Notes: generated from the letters alone by a model not told the origin. 22,734 nt of DNA from JBMNSK01 sp050945155 (GCA_050945155.1 JBMNSK010000022.1:1-22734); one strand, 5' to 3'. Shown: positions 1 through 8,727, counted from the stretch's first letter. Made by a program: numbers and translations.

Positions 1-796
1 GTTCTGCAGCGATTCTGCCTGCCGCCGCATGAAGATAGACCGCAAGGACGCACGCGTCATAGGCGTTAAGCCCCTGCGCAAGCAAGGCCCCTGCCATGCC
101 AGCTAAAACATCACCCGTCCCTGCTTTCGCAAGAACAGCAGTTCCCTTATCTATTACCGTTGTTTCTTCCCCGTTTGAGATATAGGTATCAGGTCCTTTG
201 AGCACACAGACTACTCCGTATGCAAGTGAAATGAGTTCGCTTAGACGCTTCGGGTCTTCAGTTGGCAAGTCAAACGGCCGCGCAAGGCGTTCTGCCTCTC
301 CCGCATGCGGGGTAACTACCGTAACAAGTCCATTGATATAACGATTCTTGAGGAGTTCGCGGTTTTTCTCCGAGGTCAACATACCGAGACCGCCACCATC
401 AACAAGAATGGGCATCTTTGCATACTGAAGTACCTCAGTGACCAAATGCGTAGCGACCATATCACCCATTTCGAACCCAGAACCAATGACGGCAGCGGCA
501 GGTCGGTCAGGGCGGGCCATCATCATCGACCGCGCTTCCCAGGAATCCCAGGGCTTTACCACTAAAGAGGTTTGAGTGACGCGAATAGCAAGCAGCGCTT
601 CGGGGTCAGTAATGACCTCGGTATAGCCTGCACCCATACGTTGGCCAGCACGGCCCGCAAGCGATGCGGCTCCAGGAAACGCATTGCAGCCTGCAACCAA
701 CGTCATCTTTCCACGTGAATATTTATTTGCATCCTTTTGGGGGTAAGGAAGTAAGGCGGCAAGCTGGCTTTCGCTATAGGTTTTTAGCTCTGTCAT
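1..796 (-). CDS. nnrD: ADP-dependent (S)-NAD(P)H-hydrate dehydratase, partial (C-terminus off left edge)
   Basis: This enzyme repairs damaged NAD(P)H hydrate (NADHX/NADPHX) by ADP-dependent dehydration in the cytoplasm. The 265 visible codons form one ribokinase-like domain. TPHAGE (His164) and the GTGD motif (Asp229) of AKAGTGDVLAGM, both family hallmarks, are clear, as is VLKGPDTYIS between them. The family is about 280 residues, so only a short C-terminal piece is missing. The N-terminal NnrE epimerase domain of bifunctional Nnr proteins is absent; the protein begins directly with the dehydratase domain. The ATG at 796 is preceded by AAGGAAGG, 5 bases away. It lies 17 bases after the acpS stop, a common pairing, so it is the third visible gene of a glmS-acpS-nnrD operon. 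Nothing in the visible part is broken. Confidence 0.93.
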   Translation of the reverse strand, partial: MTELKTYSESQLAALLPYPQKDANKYSRGKMTLVAGCNAFPGAASLAGRAGQRMGAGYTEVITDPEALLAIRVTQTSLVVKPWDSWEARSMMMARPDRPAAAVIGSGFEMGDMVATHLVTEVLQYAKMPILVDGGGLGMLTSEKNRELLKNRYINGLVTVVTPHAGEAERLARPFDLPTEDPKRLSELISLAYGVVCVLKGPDTYISNGEETTVIDKGTAVLAKAGTGDVLAGMAGALLAQGLNAYDACVLAVYLHAAAGRIAAE

Positions 797-813
797 ACCG
801 TACCTTCCTTCTT

Positions 814-1518
814 TTAAATGCTATCGCGCAGCTCCTTAAAGCGTTGAGCGAGTTCCTCTTTCGGATCGTGGCGTGCTTCTTGGGCATCAACCGCATCGTC
901 CGTGATGACAAGCGCGCAAGCAATCGCTTCTTGGTGTGTAAAAGAAAGCGACAGAGGAATTTCTCGCACCTGTAGGTCCTGCGCAATTTCTTTGGCTCGC
1001 CCTGACAATACCACAAACGGACGGCCCTTCGCATTGGTGCGAACCTCAACATCACGAACCCAAACACCGTCAGAAAAACCGCAACCTAAAGCCTTTACGA
1101 CGGCTTCTTTTGCGGCAAACCGACAGGCGTAATGAGAAACAGGATTGGCGCGCTTTTCGCAGTAGCTACGCTCATCCTCCGAAAAAGCTTTCTCGGGAAA
1201 CCAAGGGCTACGGTTGAGAAGTTCGCGAAAACGTTCTATCTCAACAATGTCGACGCCCATATTTACCTGCATAGTTGTATAGCTTGATTCTGCTTCTTCA
1301 CGCAAAGACTCGAGTGCTTGTTCAGCCTGAGCTTCGTTGTCAGAAACGGTATCCGATTCAGAATCGTCTTGAATCTCTTGAGAGGCGCTGCCATAGAGTG
1401 CTTCATGGGCGTCCTTTAAGAGCAGGGCAGCCTGCGGTTCATCCAATGCAGTCTGGGTTGCCATGGGCTTTTCATCTCCAGTAACGAGACTTCCGCTTTT
1501 CTTGAAATCTTCTGGCAT
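814..1518 (-). CDS. acpS: Holo-[acyl-carrier-protein] synthase with an unusual N-terminal extension
   Basis: AcpS transfers 4'-phosphopantetheine from CoA to the conserved serine of acyl carrier protein, activating fatty-acid synthesis. The catalytic part begins at about residue 86: GVDIVEIERF carries the metal-binding Asp, FAAKEAVVKALG the conserved Glu/Lys, and LSFTHQEAIACA is the C-terminal strand, with Phe-Thr-His where many homologues have Ser-His. AcpS is usually 120-130 residues; this one is 234 because of an acidic, low-complexity segment of about 85 residues in front and about 25 charged residues behind. The start at 1518 is supported by AGGAG 5 bases upstream. The internal ATG at 1272 or 1260, which would give a standard-length protein, has no ribosome binding site. 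It lies 19 bases after glmS and 17 before nnrD. Confidence 0.9.
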   Translation of the reverse strand: MPEDFKKSGSLVTGDEKPMATQTALDEPQAALLLKDAHEALYGSASQEIQDDSESDTVSDNEAQAEQALESLREEAESSYTTMQVNMGVDIVEIERFRELLNRSPWFPEKAFSEDERSYCEKRANPVSHYACRFAAKEAVVKALGCGFSDGVWVRDVEVRTNAKGRPFVVLSGRAKEIAQDLQVREIPLSLSFTHQEAIACALVITDDAVDAQEARHDPKEELAQRFKELRDSI

Positions 1519-1537
1519 ACAACTCCTGGAAAGGTGC

Positions 1538-3361
1538 CTACTCTACTGTCACTGACTTAGCAAGGTTTCGTGGTCGGTCCACATCACAGCCACGCATGAC
1601 TGCAATACTGCGCGCCAAAAGCTGCAAGGGAACACTTGCAGTGATAGCGCTGAACTGGTCACGAACTCGCGGAATATAGATAACATAGTCAGCATGCTTC
1701 AAAATTTCCGTATCACCTTCAGTTGCTACGGCAACAATCATGGCACCGCGTGCCTTACTTTCTTGCAGGTTGGAAATAACCTTGTCATAGGTAGGGCTCT
1801 GGGTTGCAATCGCGATAATCGGAAATCCCTTTTCAAGAAGGGCAATGGGGCCGTGCTTCATTTCGCCAGCAGGATAGGCTTCTGCATGCAGATAACTAAT
1901 TTCCTTGAGTTTTAAAGCGCCTTCCTTTGCAATGGCTGCACCCATACCACGTCCGATGAACAGCGCACTATGCGCGTCGACACATGCTGCCGCAGCAGTT
2001 TCTATGGAAGACGTGTCGGAAAGAATCCTTTCAACCTGTTCTGCCGTATCGGCAAGCTCTCGGAACAGAAGGCGAATCTGATTCATGCGCAGCTTGCCTT
2101 TTGCTTGTCCAAGAAGCATGGCAAGAAGGGTAAGGCTTACCACCTGTCCTAAAAACGACTTCGTGGAAGCCACCGCAATCTCTTTGTTTGCCTTGGTATA
2201 AATGACCCCGTCGGACTCGCGGGCTACTTCTGAGCCGATTACGTTTGTTATTCCGAAAACTCGAGCGCCCTTGATGCGCGCATCCCGAATAGCCGCGATG
2301 GTATCGGCTGTCTCTCCTGACTGCGATACCGCAACTACCAGAGTACTCGGCGTAATGATGGGGTTTCGATAACGAAACTCACTTGCAACCTCTACTTCGG
2401 TTGGAATACGAGCCCATGCCTCGATAAGCTCCTTGGCCACAAGTCCGGCGTGGTAGCTTGTGCCACAAGCGATGATGTAAACGCGGTCGATAAGGTCAAG
2501 CTCCTCAGGGCTAAGGTTTAACTCATCGATTTCCAAGTTTCCATTAACGAGGCGCCCAGCAAGGGTATCCCGTATGACACGTGGCTGCTCATGAATTTCT
2601 TTGAGCATAAAGTCGGCATACCCGCCCTTTTCTGCCACATCGATATCCCAGTCAATATGAGTGATTTGGGGTTCAATCTCATGACCCGATGCATCGTAGT
2701 AGGTAATCTTATGCGGCGTGAGTTTTGCCAACTCGCCGTCGTTTAATATGACAACATCGCGGGTCGCATCAATCATGGCAATAACATCCGATGCGACATA
2801 GGCGCCATCTGAACCTTGACCGATAACGATGGGGGAATCTTTACGGGTTGCAACAATAGTTCCCGGCTCGTCTTCGCAGACAACGGCAAGACCGTAGGAC
2901 CCTACAACCTGAGAAACTGCCTGGTTCACTGCCGAAAGTAAGTCACCTTCGTAGGCCTCTTCGATAAGATGAGCAATAACTTCTGTATCAGTTTCGCTCG
3001 TAAACACATGACCGCGGTCCACAAGTCCGTCGCGGAGCTCGGCGAAGTTTTCAATGATGCCGTTATGAACAACAGCAATCTTTTTACCGCAAGAGCACTG
3101 CGGATGGGCATTTGCTTCGCTTGGCTTACCGTGTGTTGCCCACCGCGTATGACCGATACCGCAGGTAGAAAAAAGATCCTGACCGCACGCAGCAGCTACA
3201 AGCTCATCTACCTTTCCGCGTCGACGCACGACAGACAACCTGCCATCGCGCTGTACCGCAATACCTGCCGAATCGTAACCTCGATACTCAAGGCGGCGCA
3301 GGCCTTCTATTAAAATCTCGCACGCATCTTTCGTGCCGGTATATCCAACGATGCCGCACAT
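1538..3361 (-). CDS. glmS: Glutamine--fructose-6-phosphate aminotransferase (isomerizing)
   Basis: GlmS makes glucosamine-6-phosphate from fructose-6-phosphate and glutamine, the first step toward UDP-GlcNAc for peptidoglycan. Start is fixed by MCGIVGYTG: the Cys after the initiator Met is the glutaminase nucleophile and must become N-terminal, so the open frame upstream (to 3442) is not used. An AAGGAGA motif sits about 10 bases before this ATG. The protein is 607 residues, matching the family (about 609). Residues 1-230 are the class II glutaminase domain with HTRWATHG. Two SIS sugar-isomerase domains follow: SQSGETADTIAA in the first, and GRGMGAAIAKEGALKLKE plus HAEAYPAGEMKHGP in the second. 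The C-terminus ends in the canonical PRNLAKSVTVE. It heads the operon with acpS and nnrD. No glmS ribozyme core is apparent in the leader. Confidence 0.98.
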   Translation of the reverse strand: MCGIVGYTGTKDACEILIEGLRRLEYRGYDSAGIAVQRDGRLSVVRRRGKVDELVAAACGQDLFSTCGIGHTRWATHGKPSEANAHPQCSCGKKIAVVHNGIIENFAELRDGLVDRGHVFTSETDTEVIAHLIEEAYEGDLLSAVNQAVSQVVGSYGLAVVCEDEPGTIVATRKDSPIVIGQGSDGAYVASDVIAMIDATRDVVILNDGELAKLTPHKITYYDASGHEIEPQITHIDWDIDVAEKGGYADFMLKEIHEQPRVIRDTLAGRLVNGNLEIDELNLSPEELDLIDRVYIIACGTSYHAGLVAKELIEAWARIPTEVEVASEFRYRNPIITPSTLVVAVSQSGETADTIAAIRDARIKGARVFGITNVIGSEVARESDGVIYTKANKEIAVASTKSFLGQVVSLTLLAMLLGQAKGKLRMNQIRLLFRELADTAEQVERILSDTSSIETAAAACVDAHSALFIGRGMGAAIAKEGALKLKEISYLHAEAYPAGEMKHGPIALLEKGFPIIAIATQSPTYDKVISNLQESKARGAMIVAVATEGDTEILKHADYVIYIPRVRDQFSAITASVPLQLLARSIAVMRGCDVDRPRNLAKSVTVE

Positions 3362-3775
3362 AGAGGAAAAGTCTCCTTTTCTATCGCACAAAGACCAAAG
3401 TTTATTTCTAGTCCATTTGCTCGTCGTAGGGCGTTTTGCCAAGCTTAAAAGCTTAAGGTGTCACTCCTGTGGTATTGCACCTTTGCTAGCCAACCATAAT
3501 CGAATTCCCTTAACGAGGCCTAGGCCTTTATCTGCTCCAAGCATTTTAATATAAATGGCAAAGTCCGTATGTGGCCACCATAGTCTATACAAAGACCACC
3601 AACGCAAGAGCGTCAATCTGAGTGCGCGATGCTTCTGCTAGAAATCGGTTAGTTTTCTGCTTCATTTTCGCCGCATTTCAGAAAGCTATGTGCAAAATCT
3701 TCGTTCGTTGTTCGCTGACTTCGCTTACTAGGATGCTTCCCTACAAGGTGCTGCCATAAGCGAAAGGATTCATCG
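3362..3775. promoter_or_regulatory. 414-bp divergent intergenic region between glmS and the surface-protein gene
   Basis: No convincing gene is seen. On the minus strand a weak candidate glmS promoter is TTGACG (3611-3616) with TGTATA (3586-3591), spacer 19, which would leave a leader of more than 200 nt. That leader contains two short inverted repeats: AAGGTG...CACCTT with a 17-nt loop, and CTTAA-GCTT-TTAAG. For the plus-strand surface-protein gene I see an RBS (AAAGGA, 7 bases before the ATG) but no convincing -35/-10 pair. No riboswitch can be named by eye. Confidence 0.3.
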
Positions 3776-6700
3776 ATGAAACGTCCCGACTACTTTTTTC
3801 TCATGCGTCCTCGGGTGAAAACGTATGCACCTTTTCTCATCTTGCTTATAGTCATTATGGTTATTTTTCTGTCCTGTATGGGTGCTCCACGCCTCGCTCA
3901 AGCCTCAAATGAAACCGTAACCCTTATCATCGACGATTACCAAGGCGAGATTCCTGTTCTTGTGCAAGGTGAAGACTTTGATCTCTACCTTGAAAATCCA
4001 ACGGGACAACTCGCTGATTCGAAAGAAGATTTTGCAGATCTTCTTGCCGCAAAAGAAAAAGAGTTCAAAACGCTCAAATTCTATCCCCAGGGTCAAAGTC
4101 TTGAATATCAATTCGGCGAGCCCATTACCAGCAATGTAGTACTTGAGGGCAAATGGGTTGATATTGGCTCCGTGCAAATTACGTTCAACTTCAATAACGA
4201 AGAAGAACCTGACGGATCAGGCGAAAGCCAAACAAGAGAAATTAAAGCGGGAGAGCGTCTCGGTCAACTTCCCGAGCCCAAGCGGAATGGGTTTGTCTTC
4301 TTGTCTTGGATTAATGAGGAAACCGGTGAGACAGTAGATGCTCACCTCGTTCCTACGCACGATATGACCATAGGAGCACAATGGGAACCTGCCCAGACTC
4401 TTGGTACCTCTTCAAGTTCTGCCATTGACTATGACAAACTCGCGAAGTCCTGGGAGGGAGACTGTTATATCGGATCTGCCTGGGGTAGGTCACCAGCGAA
4501 ATTCTCGCTATCACAGTTCACCTGTAAGACACAAGGTGCAGAAAAATCCTTTACCACCTATCTCAAAGGGAAAACCCTCACGGGTACCTGCGCAACTCCG
4601 ACCGCCGGTATGCCGAAAAAGATGCACTTCGGATATCGGGCAGAACTTATCTCTTCAAGAAAAGATGTCGAGGAGAAAGGAAAAGTGGTTTACCGCATTC
4701 GCGCAAAGGCGTATCACGGGTCAGCGCCCGGTCTCGGCAGAAACCGACTTGGCCTTAAAGGTTGGCAACAGATTGAAGCCTACGCCAAAAAGACCATGCC
4801 GGTACAAGGTTGGATGCAGATAATTAAACGATCCTCTGACCCGAGCATCTCGGGAGACCTAAGCACCTACAGTCTTAACGGCGCAAGCTATGCTATCTAC
4901 GCTGATAAAGACATGAAAAACGAAGTCCAGACCCTCACCCTATCGGGCGATACTCCTCACAAAGAAGCCCGTGCAAAATCCAAAGGTTTAAATCCAGGGA
5001 CATATTTCGTAAAGGAAGTACGCGCGCCTCTCGGGTATGCGAAAGATGAAAAGGTCTACGTTGTGCGCATAGAGGCCGGTAAGACGGTGACGGTCGACGA
5101 AAAGAACCACATCCTTGTCGACGCACCCCAAAGCGCGGAACTTTCAATTGTCATACAGAAAAGGGACAAGGAAACCTTAGAGACAAGCCCTATTGAAGCA
5201 GCAAAGCTGAGTGGAGCGGAGTTCACGCTTAAGCGCTTCGACAACCTAGAAGGACGCATAGACGGAACACCAACCCATACCTGGGTCTTTACATCCAACG
5301 AAAACGGCGAGGTTCGCCTGACCAAGGAAGCGCTTCTAAGGGGTGATAGGCTCTACGTGAACAGCAAGGACAAACCATGCTTACCTCTTGGAACCTATGC
5401 TATTGAAGAGACAAAAGCTCCCCAAGGCTATTTCTTGCCAACTCAAGATGATGACCCCAAAAACGACGCGCCAATCATCTGCACCGTTACACCCGATGGA
5501 GAGGGTGAAAATATTGCGGCCGGGGAGGCATTATTCAATCAAAATACAGTAGCTGACCAAGTAAAACGAGGAGATTTCTCCTTCCGCAAAGTCGACGGAG
5601 AAACCATGCAGGGTCTTGGTCATATCCCGTTTATACTCCGGGCTGAGACAACCGGGGAACGACACCTTATCCTTACTGACGAAAATGGAAACTATTCTTC
5701 AGAGAACTCCTGGAACAAGCATTCTGCTAATACGAACGGAAATGATAAGCTCGTTGCTTCTCTTGACTCTTTGACAGATGAAATTGATACACGCGGGCTA
5801 GACGATGAAGCGGGGACTTGGTTTGGCACAACGACTAACGGCATAGCGGCCCCACCGCAAGACGAACTCGCCGCCCTCCCCTGGGGTAACTATACGCTTA
5901 CCGAACTTCCCTGCGCAGCGAACAAGGGCCGCCATCTTGTTACACGTACCTTTAGTATTCATCGTGATAAGACAACCATCGATTTAGGAACGATTGACGA
6001 TAACCCATTGCATATAACAACCTCAGCGCGTGATTCTGCAGATGATGACGGAGTTATTACGGCGGGTACAAAAGCCCACGTTATTGACCACGTAAGCTAT
6101 GACGGTTTAATCCCGCAAAAACAATATGAGCTTTACGGAACCCTCATTGACAAGCGGACGGGAAGTCCCCTTGAGATTAATGGTGAAAAAGTTGAGAGCA
6201 AAACAGTATTTTCTCCCACGCTCCCAAGTGGTTCAGCTGAAGTGACTTTTGAATTCGATGCGACTGGTCTCGGGAAGACAGATCTTGTGGTCTTTGAAAC
6301 CTTACGCATTGACGGTATTGAACTTGTCCATCATGCAGATATTGATAACGAATCTCAAACTGTCCGACTTACACCGGAAATACAGACTCACGCAAAAGAC
6401 GAACTTGACGGCGATGGTGCCGTAGCGGCACAAGCGGACGCACGAATTTCAGACGAAGTTCGGTATCAAGGGCTTAAGCCAGGCGAGACCTATATCTTGA
6501 AGGGCGTCCTCATGAGCAAAAAGCTTGGGCAGCCTCTCCTCATCCACGACCAGCCCGTTACTGCAAGTTGCGAATTTAAACCTGAGAAAAGCGAGGGGTC
6601 CGCCACGGTAGTCTTTGACCTAGACGCCTATGGGCTTACCGGTGATGTTGTGGTATTTGAAACGCTTGAAAATGCTTCAGGAGAAGTTATTGCAGAACAT

Positions 6701-6886
6701 CGTGACTTATCCGATACCAATCAGACCGTATCCATCGTAAACCAAGAAAAGCTTGCAAAAACAGGTATAGCTATCAACCCGCTTGGCCTAGAAGCGCTGC
6801 TCGTGGGACTCTGCCTTATCCTCTACCGCAAACGGCGAGTCATTCGCCGGAGGCTCTACAAAGCTGCTGGCCTCTACTACTTATAA
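3776..6886 (+). CDS. Sortase-anchored surface protein: InlB-type repeat, SpaA-like and VaFE domains, LAKTG signal
   Basis: A 1036-residue extracellular wall-anchored protein, probably an adhesin or pilin-like shaft. A hydrophobic signal segment (about residues 16-43) ends in AQA|S. Residues about 133-203 resemble an InlB B-repeat (Listeria-Bacteroides repeat). A cysteine-containing segment of unknown fold follows to about 342. SpaA/Cna-B-like domains span about 343-455, 456-596 and 597-744; the first two contain GTYFVKEVRAPLGY and GTYAIEETKAPQGY, each with the typical Glu. Two VaFE domains follow (about 746-865 and 868-985), each with VVFETL, an early Thr and a late Gln (Gln861, Gln983) that suit Thr-Gln ester bonds. 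LAKTG (993-997), a hydrophobic helix and a basic tail form the sorting signal, an LPxTG variant. RBS AAAGGA. The class B sortase 70 bases downstream is the likely partner. The ligand is unknown. Confidence 0.93.
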   Translation: MKRPDYFFLMRPRVKTYAPFLILLIVIMVIFLSCMGAPRLAQASNETVTLIIDDYQGEIPVLVQGEDFDLYLENPTGQLADSKEDFADLLAAKEKEFKTLKFYPQGQSLEYQFGEPITSNVVLEGKWVDIGSVQITFNFNNEEEPDGSGESQTREIKAGERLGQLPEPKRNGFVFLSWINEETGETVDAHLVPTHDMTIGAQWEPAQTLGTSSSSAIDYDKLAKSWEGDCYIGSAWGRSPAKFSLSQFTCKTQGAEKSFTTYLKGKTLTGTCATPTAGMPKKMHFGYRAELISSRKDVEEKGKVVYRIRAKAYHGSAPGLGRNRLGLKGWQQIEAYAKKTMPVQGWMQIIKRSSDPSISGDLSTYSLNGASYAIYADKDMKNEVQTLTLSGDTPHKEARAKSKGLNPGTYFVKEVRAPLGYAKDEKVYVVRIEAGKTVTVDEKNHILVDAPQSAELSIVIQKRDKETLETSPIEAAKLSGAEFTLKRFDNLEGRIDGTPTHTWVFTSNENGEVRLTKEALLRGDRLYVNSKDKPCLPLGTYAIEETKAPQGYFLPTQDDDPKNDAPIICTVTPDGEGENIAAGEALFNQNTVADQVKRGDFSFRKVDGETMQGLGHIPFILRAETTGERHLILTDENGNYSSENSWNKHSANTNGNDKLVASLDSLTDEIDTRGLDDEAGTWFGTTTNGIAAPPQDELAALPWGNYTLTELPCAANKGRHLVTRTFSIHRDKTTIDLGTIDDNPLHITTSARDSADDDGVITAGTKAHVIDHVSYDGLIPQKQYELYGTLIDKRTGSPLEINGEKVESKTVFSPTLPSGSAEVTFEFDATGLGKTDLVVFETLRIDGIELVHHADIDNESQTVRLTPEIQTHAKDELDGDGAVAAQADARISDEVRYQGLKPGETYILKGVLMSKKLGQPLLIHDQPVTASCEFKPEKSEGSATVVFDLDAYGLTGDVVVFETLENASGEVIAEHRDLSDTNQTVSIVNQEKLAKTGIAINPLGLEALLVGLCLILYRKRRVIRRRLYKAAGLYYL

Positions 6887-6956
6887 GCTCACCCGACCAT
6901 GCGACAAAGCTCTTCAATACCGGATACACCACTTAGGTTTGTACAAGAGGAAAAAG

Positions 6957-7691
6957 ATGAACAAGACTCGTCCCAACCGGTGGCTGTACTGCTTTCTTGT
7001 CCTCTTTCTCATCCTTATAAGCATCTCTGTTCTTACCGACATCTACTTCGACAAATCTCTGCAGCCCTCTGAATTTCTAACGCAAAGCGAAGATGTCGGC
7101 GTACAAATTGACTGGGCAGAACTCAAAGCAAAGAACCCGCAGGTAATTGCCTGGGTGCACATGGAAAATACACCGATCAACTACCCCATTGTGAGAGCAG
7201 AAAGCAAAGACGCAGAGTTCTACCTAGATCACAATCTCGAGCAAGTGCCCTCTGCGGGTGGACAGCCCTATCTAGACTGGCGGTCGCAGAATCCTGGTGC
7301 GGGCATCTCTTGGATATTTGGCCATAACCTAAAAGCTCATCGCGGATTCGCCGACTTTGCTCAATTCACTCAGGAAGGGTTTGCAAAGGACCACCGGGTA
7401 CACCTCTACTTACCCGACAAAGACGGCGGCAACACAAAAGAGCTCAACCTGCAATTTTCATCAGCCCGTATCGTTGATGCAGACAGAGAAACTCCTATGG
7501 CTTATGGATTCGAAAATACAGAGACGCTCATGTCTTGGTATGTCCATGAGTTCGAAAAAGCGGAAGTACAGGCAAAGCCACCACCTAAGTCATCGGCCCT
7601 TATTGCCTTTGTAACTTGCTCATACCGTCATTTCAAAAACGAGCGAACGATAGTCTACTTCCTCGCCGAAGACACCAATCTAAGCAGATAA
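6957..7691 (+). CDS. Class B sortase
   Basis: A membrane-anchored transpeptidase of 244 residues that cleaves a sorting signal between Thr and Gly and links the protein to peptidoglycan or to another subunit. An N-terminal signal anchor (about residues 9-28) is followed by the class B opening pattern: a helix with LKAKNPQVIAWVHM, then NTPINYPIVRA. Catalytic residues are visible: His123 in WIFGHNLKAH, Cys221 in FVTCSYR, and Arg230 in NERTIVYF. I chose the ATG at 6957 because AGAGG lies 7 bases upstream; an in-frame TTG at 6939 lacks a ribosome binding site. It lies 70 bases after the LAKTG-bearing protein, in the same direction, so the two probably form a dedicated enzyme-substrate pair. Class B sortases act either in housekeeping haem-type anchoring or in pilus assembly; context favours surface anchoring of the neighbour. 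Confidence 0.95.
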   Translation: MNKTRPNRWLYCFLVLFLILISISVLTDIYFDKSLQPSEFLTQSEDVGVQIDWAELKAKNPQVIAWVHMENTPINYPIVRAESKDAEFYLDHNLEQVPSAGGQPYLDWRSQNPGAGISWIFGHNLKAHRGFADFAQFTQEGFAKDHRVHLYLPDKDGGNTKELNLQFSSARIVDADRETPMAYGFENTETLMSWYVHEFEKAEVQAKPPPKSSALIAFVTCSYRHFKNERTIVYFLAEDTNLSR

Positions 7692-7717
7692 AAGTCCATG
7701 ACTACCGGGTATTGCCC

Positions 7718-7739
7718 AAGATCCTTCTAGGAACTTTTT
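7718..7739 (+). terminator. Probable intrinsic terminator of the surface protein-sortase operon
   Basis: The inverted repeat AAGATCCT-TCT-AGGAACTT (seven pairs, one A-A mismatch, three-base loop) ends in a run of five T at 7735-7739. It lies 27 bases after the sortase stop and overlaps the stop codon of the convergent gene. The stem is short, so moderate confidence. Confidence 0.45.
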
Positions 7740-8727
7740 ATGAGCCCGATGAGCTTGACTGCCCCGATGATCCACTACTTGAACCGCCAGATGCAGACCC
7801 CGATGAAGACGAATTGTCAGTGCTGCCAGAGTTTGACGTATCGGACCCCGAACCATTGGTGTTGTCTGTCGTCCCATTGGAAGTATCAGTGGTGGTTGAG
7901 TTGCTCGTCGTTGTATCACTGGTATTAGTGTCAGTTGTCGTATTGGAGGTATCACTATTGTTTGTTGTCGAATCGCCCGAATTTGCATTCGTTGCGTTTG
8001 AAGACATATGTGAGGAATTCGAGTCAGAGGCGGGAGCAATAATGCTTGTTTTTTCTCCAACGCCCTCACCATTCGTCACCAAGGTAATAACACCGGCCGT
8101 AACAGCCACTGCCAATATGCCCGACACCAGTGCCGCAATGACAATTTTGACCTGCATTTTTTTCTTATGCTCGCGCTCTTCACGCAATTGCTTGGCATGG
8201 GCGCCACGCGTCGCTTCACGAGCTTGTACCGTACGGGAATAATCCCTCGTTCGATATTGCTCGCGAGCATGTTTGCGATTAACAAGCTCAGCCACGCTGG
8301 TAGCAGTTTCGCCCTCCGTACTTGACTTACGATTCAGGGCTTCGACCAAGCTTTCAGCTTCCTCTTCTGAGATTGCAGCGTGGCGTGCATGATGGGCTAC
8401 GGATGCTGTTTCTTCATCCGCAGAGCTTTCATCGCGCTCCTGAGAAACTTTTGAAAAGTGCTCGGTTACGTTCTCAATGCCGTTGATATTGCGAAGCTTA
8501 TCGGCCGATTTATTGAGAAAGTTCTTATAGAATGCAGTTGCAACCGTTGCAACAACCGAAGCAACAGCAACTCCAATCACCGAACCAGCAATGCCAATTT
8601 GAGAAGAAAGCAGCATCGATGTTACAGCTGCTAGTGCAGTTGCAATCACCTGTGCTGCGGATAGGTCCCCAAACAGCATTTCCTTTTTGGTTTGTGTTTG
8701 TTCTTGCGGCGTATCCATTTCCGCCAA
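7738..8727 (-). CDS. Membrane protein with Ser/Thr/Asn/Gly-rich low-complexity tail, function unknown
   Basis: I recognise no family. The product is about 329 residues. A hydrophobic Ala/Val/Ile-rich pair of segments (about residues 23-66) probably crosses the membrane. Next comes a charged, Glu/Arg-rich linker (about 75-190) ending in a very basic stretch (REEREHKKK), then a strong transmembrane helix at about 193-216. The last 110 residues are almost entirely Ser, Thr, Asn, Asp and Gly, without Cys or aromatic residues, and would project outside the cell like a flexible or glycosylated stalk. Start choice: TTG at 8727 has AGGAAAGG just upstream; ATG at 8748 and ATG at 8718 are in frame but have no clear RBS. 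The gene is 250 bases downstream of the patatin gene, same strand, and converges on the sortase gene. No wall-sorting signal is present. Confidence 0.8.
   Translation of the reverse strand: MAEMDTPQEQTQTKKEMLFGDLSAAQVIATALAAVTSMLLSSQIGIAGSVIGVAVASVVATVATAFYKNFLNKSADKLRNINGIENVTEHFSKVSQERDESSADEETASVAHHARHAAISEEEAESLVEALNRKSSTEGETATSVAELVNRKHAREQYRTRDYSRTVQAREATRGAHAKQLREEREHKKKMQVKIVIAALVSGILAVAVTAGVITLVTNGEGVGEKTSIIAPASDSNSSHMSSNATNANSGDSTTNNSDTSNTTTDTNTSDTTTSNSTTTDTSNGTTDNTNGSGSDTSNSGSTDNSSSSGSASGGSSSGSSGQSSSSGS

Noticed and set aside
3362..3442. 27-codon upstream extension of glmS
   Set aside because: The Cys directly after Met at 3361 must be N-terminal for glutaminase activity, and the RBS fits only that start.
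3362..3620. glmS ribozyme
   Set aside because: No recognisable catalytic core sequence near the start codon, and the element is typical of Firmicutes.
7616..8242. 208-residue plus-strand frame, Val/Leu/Glu-rich
   Set aside because: Antisense of the Ser/Thr/Asn-rich tail; overlaps the end of the sortase gene and has no RBS.
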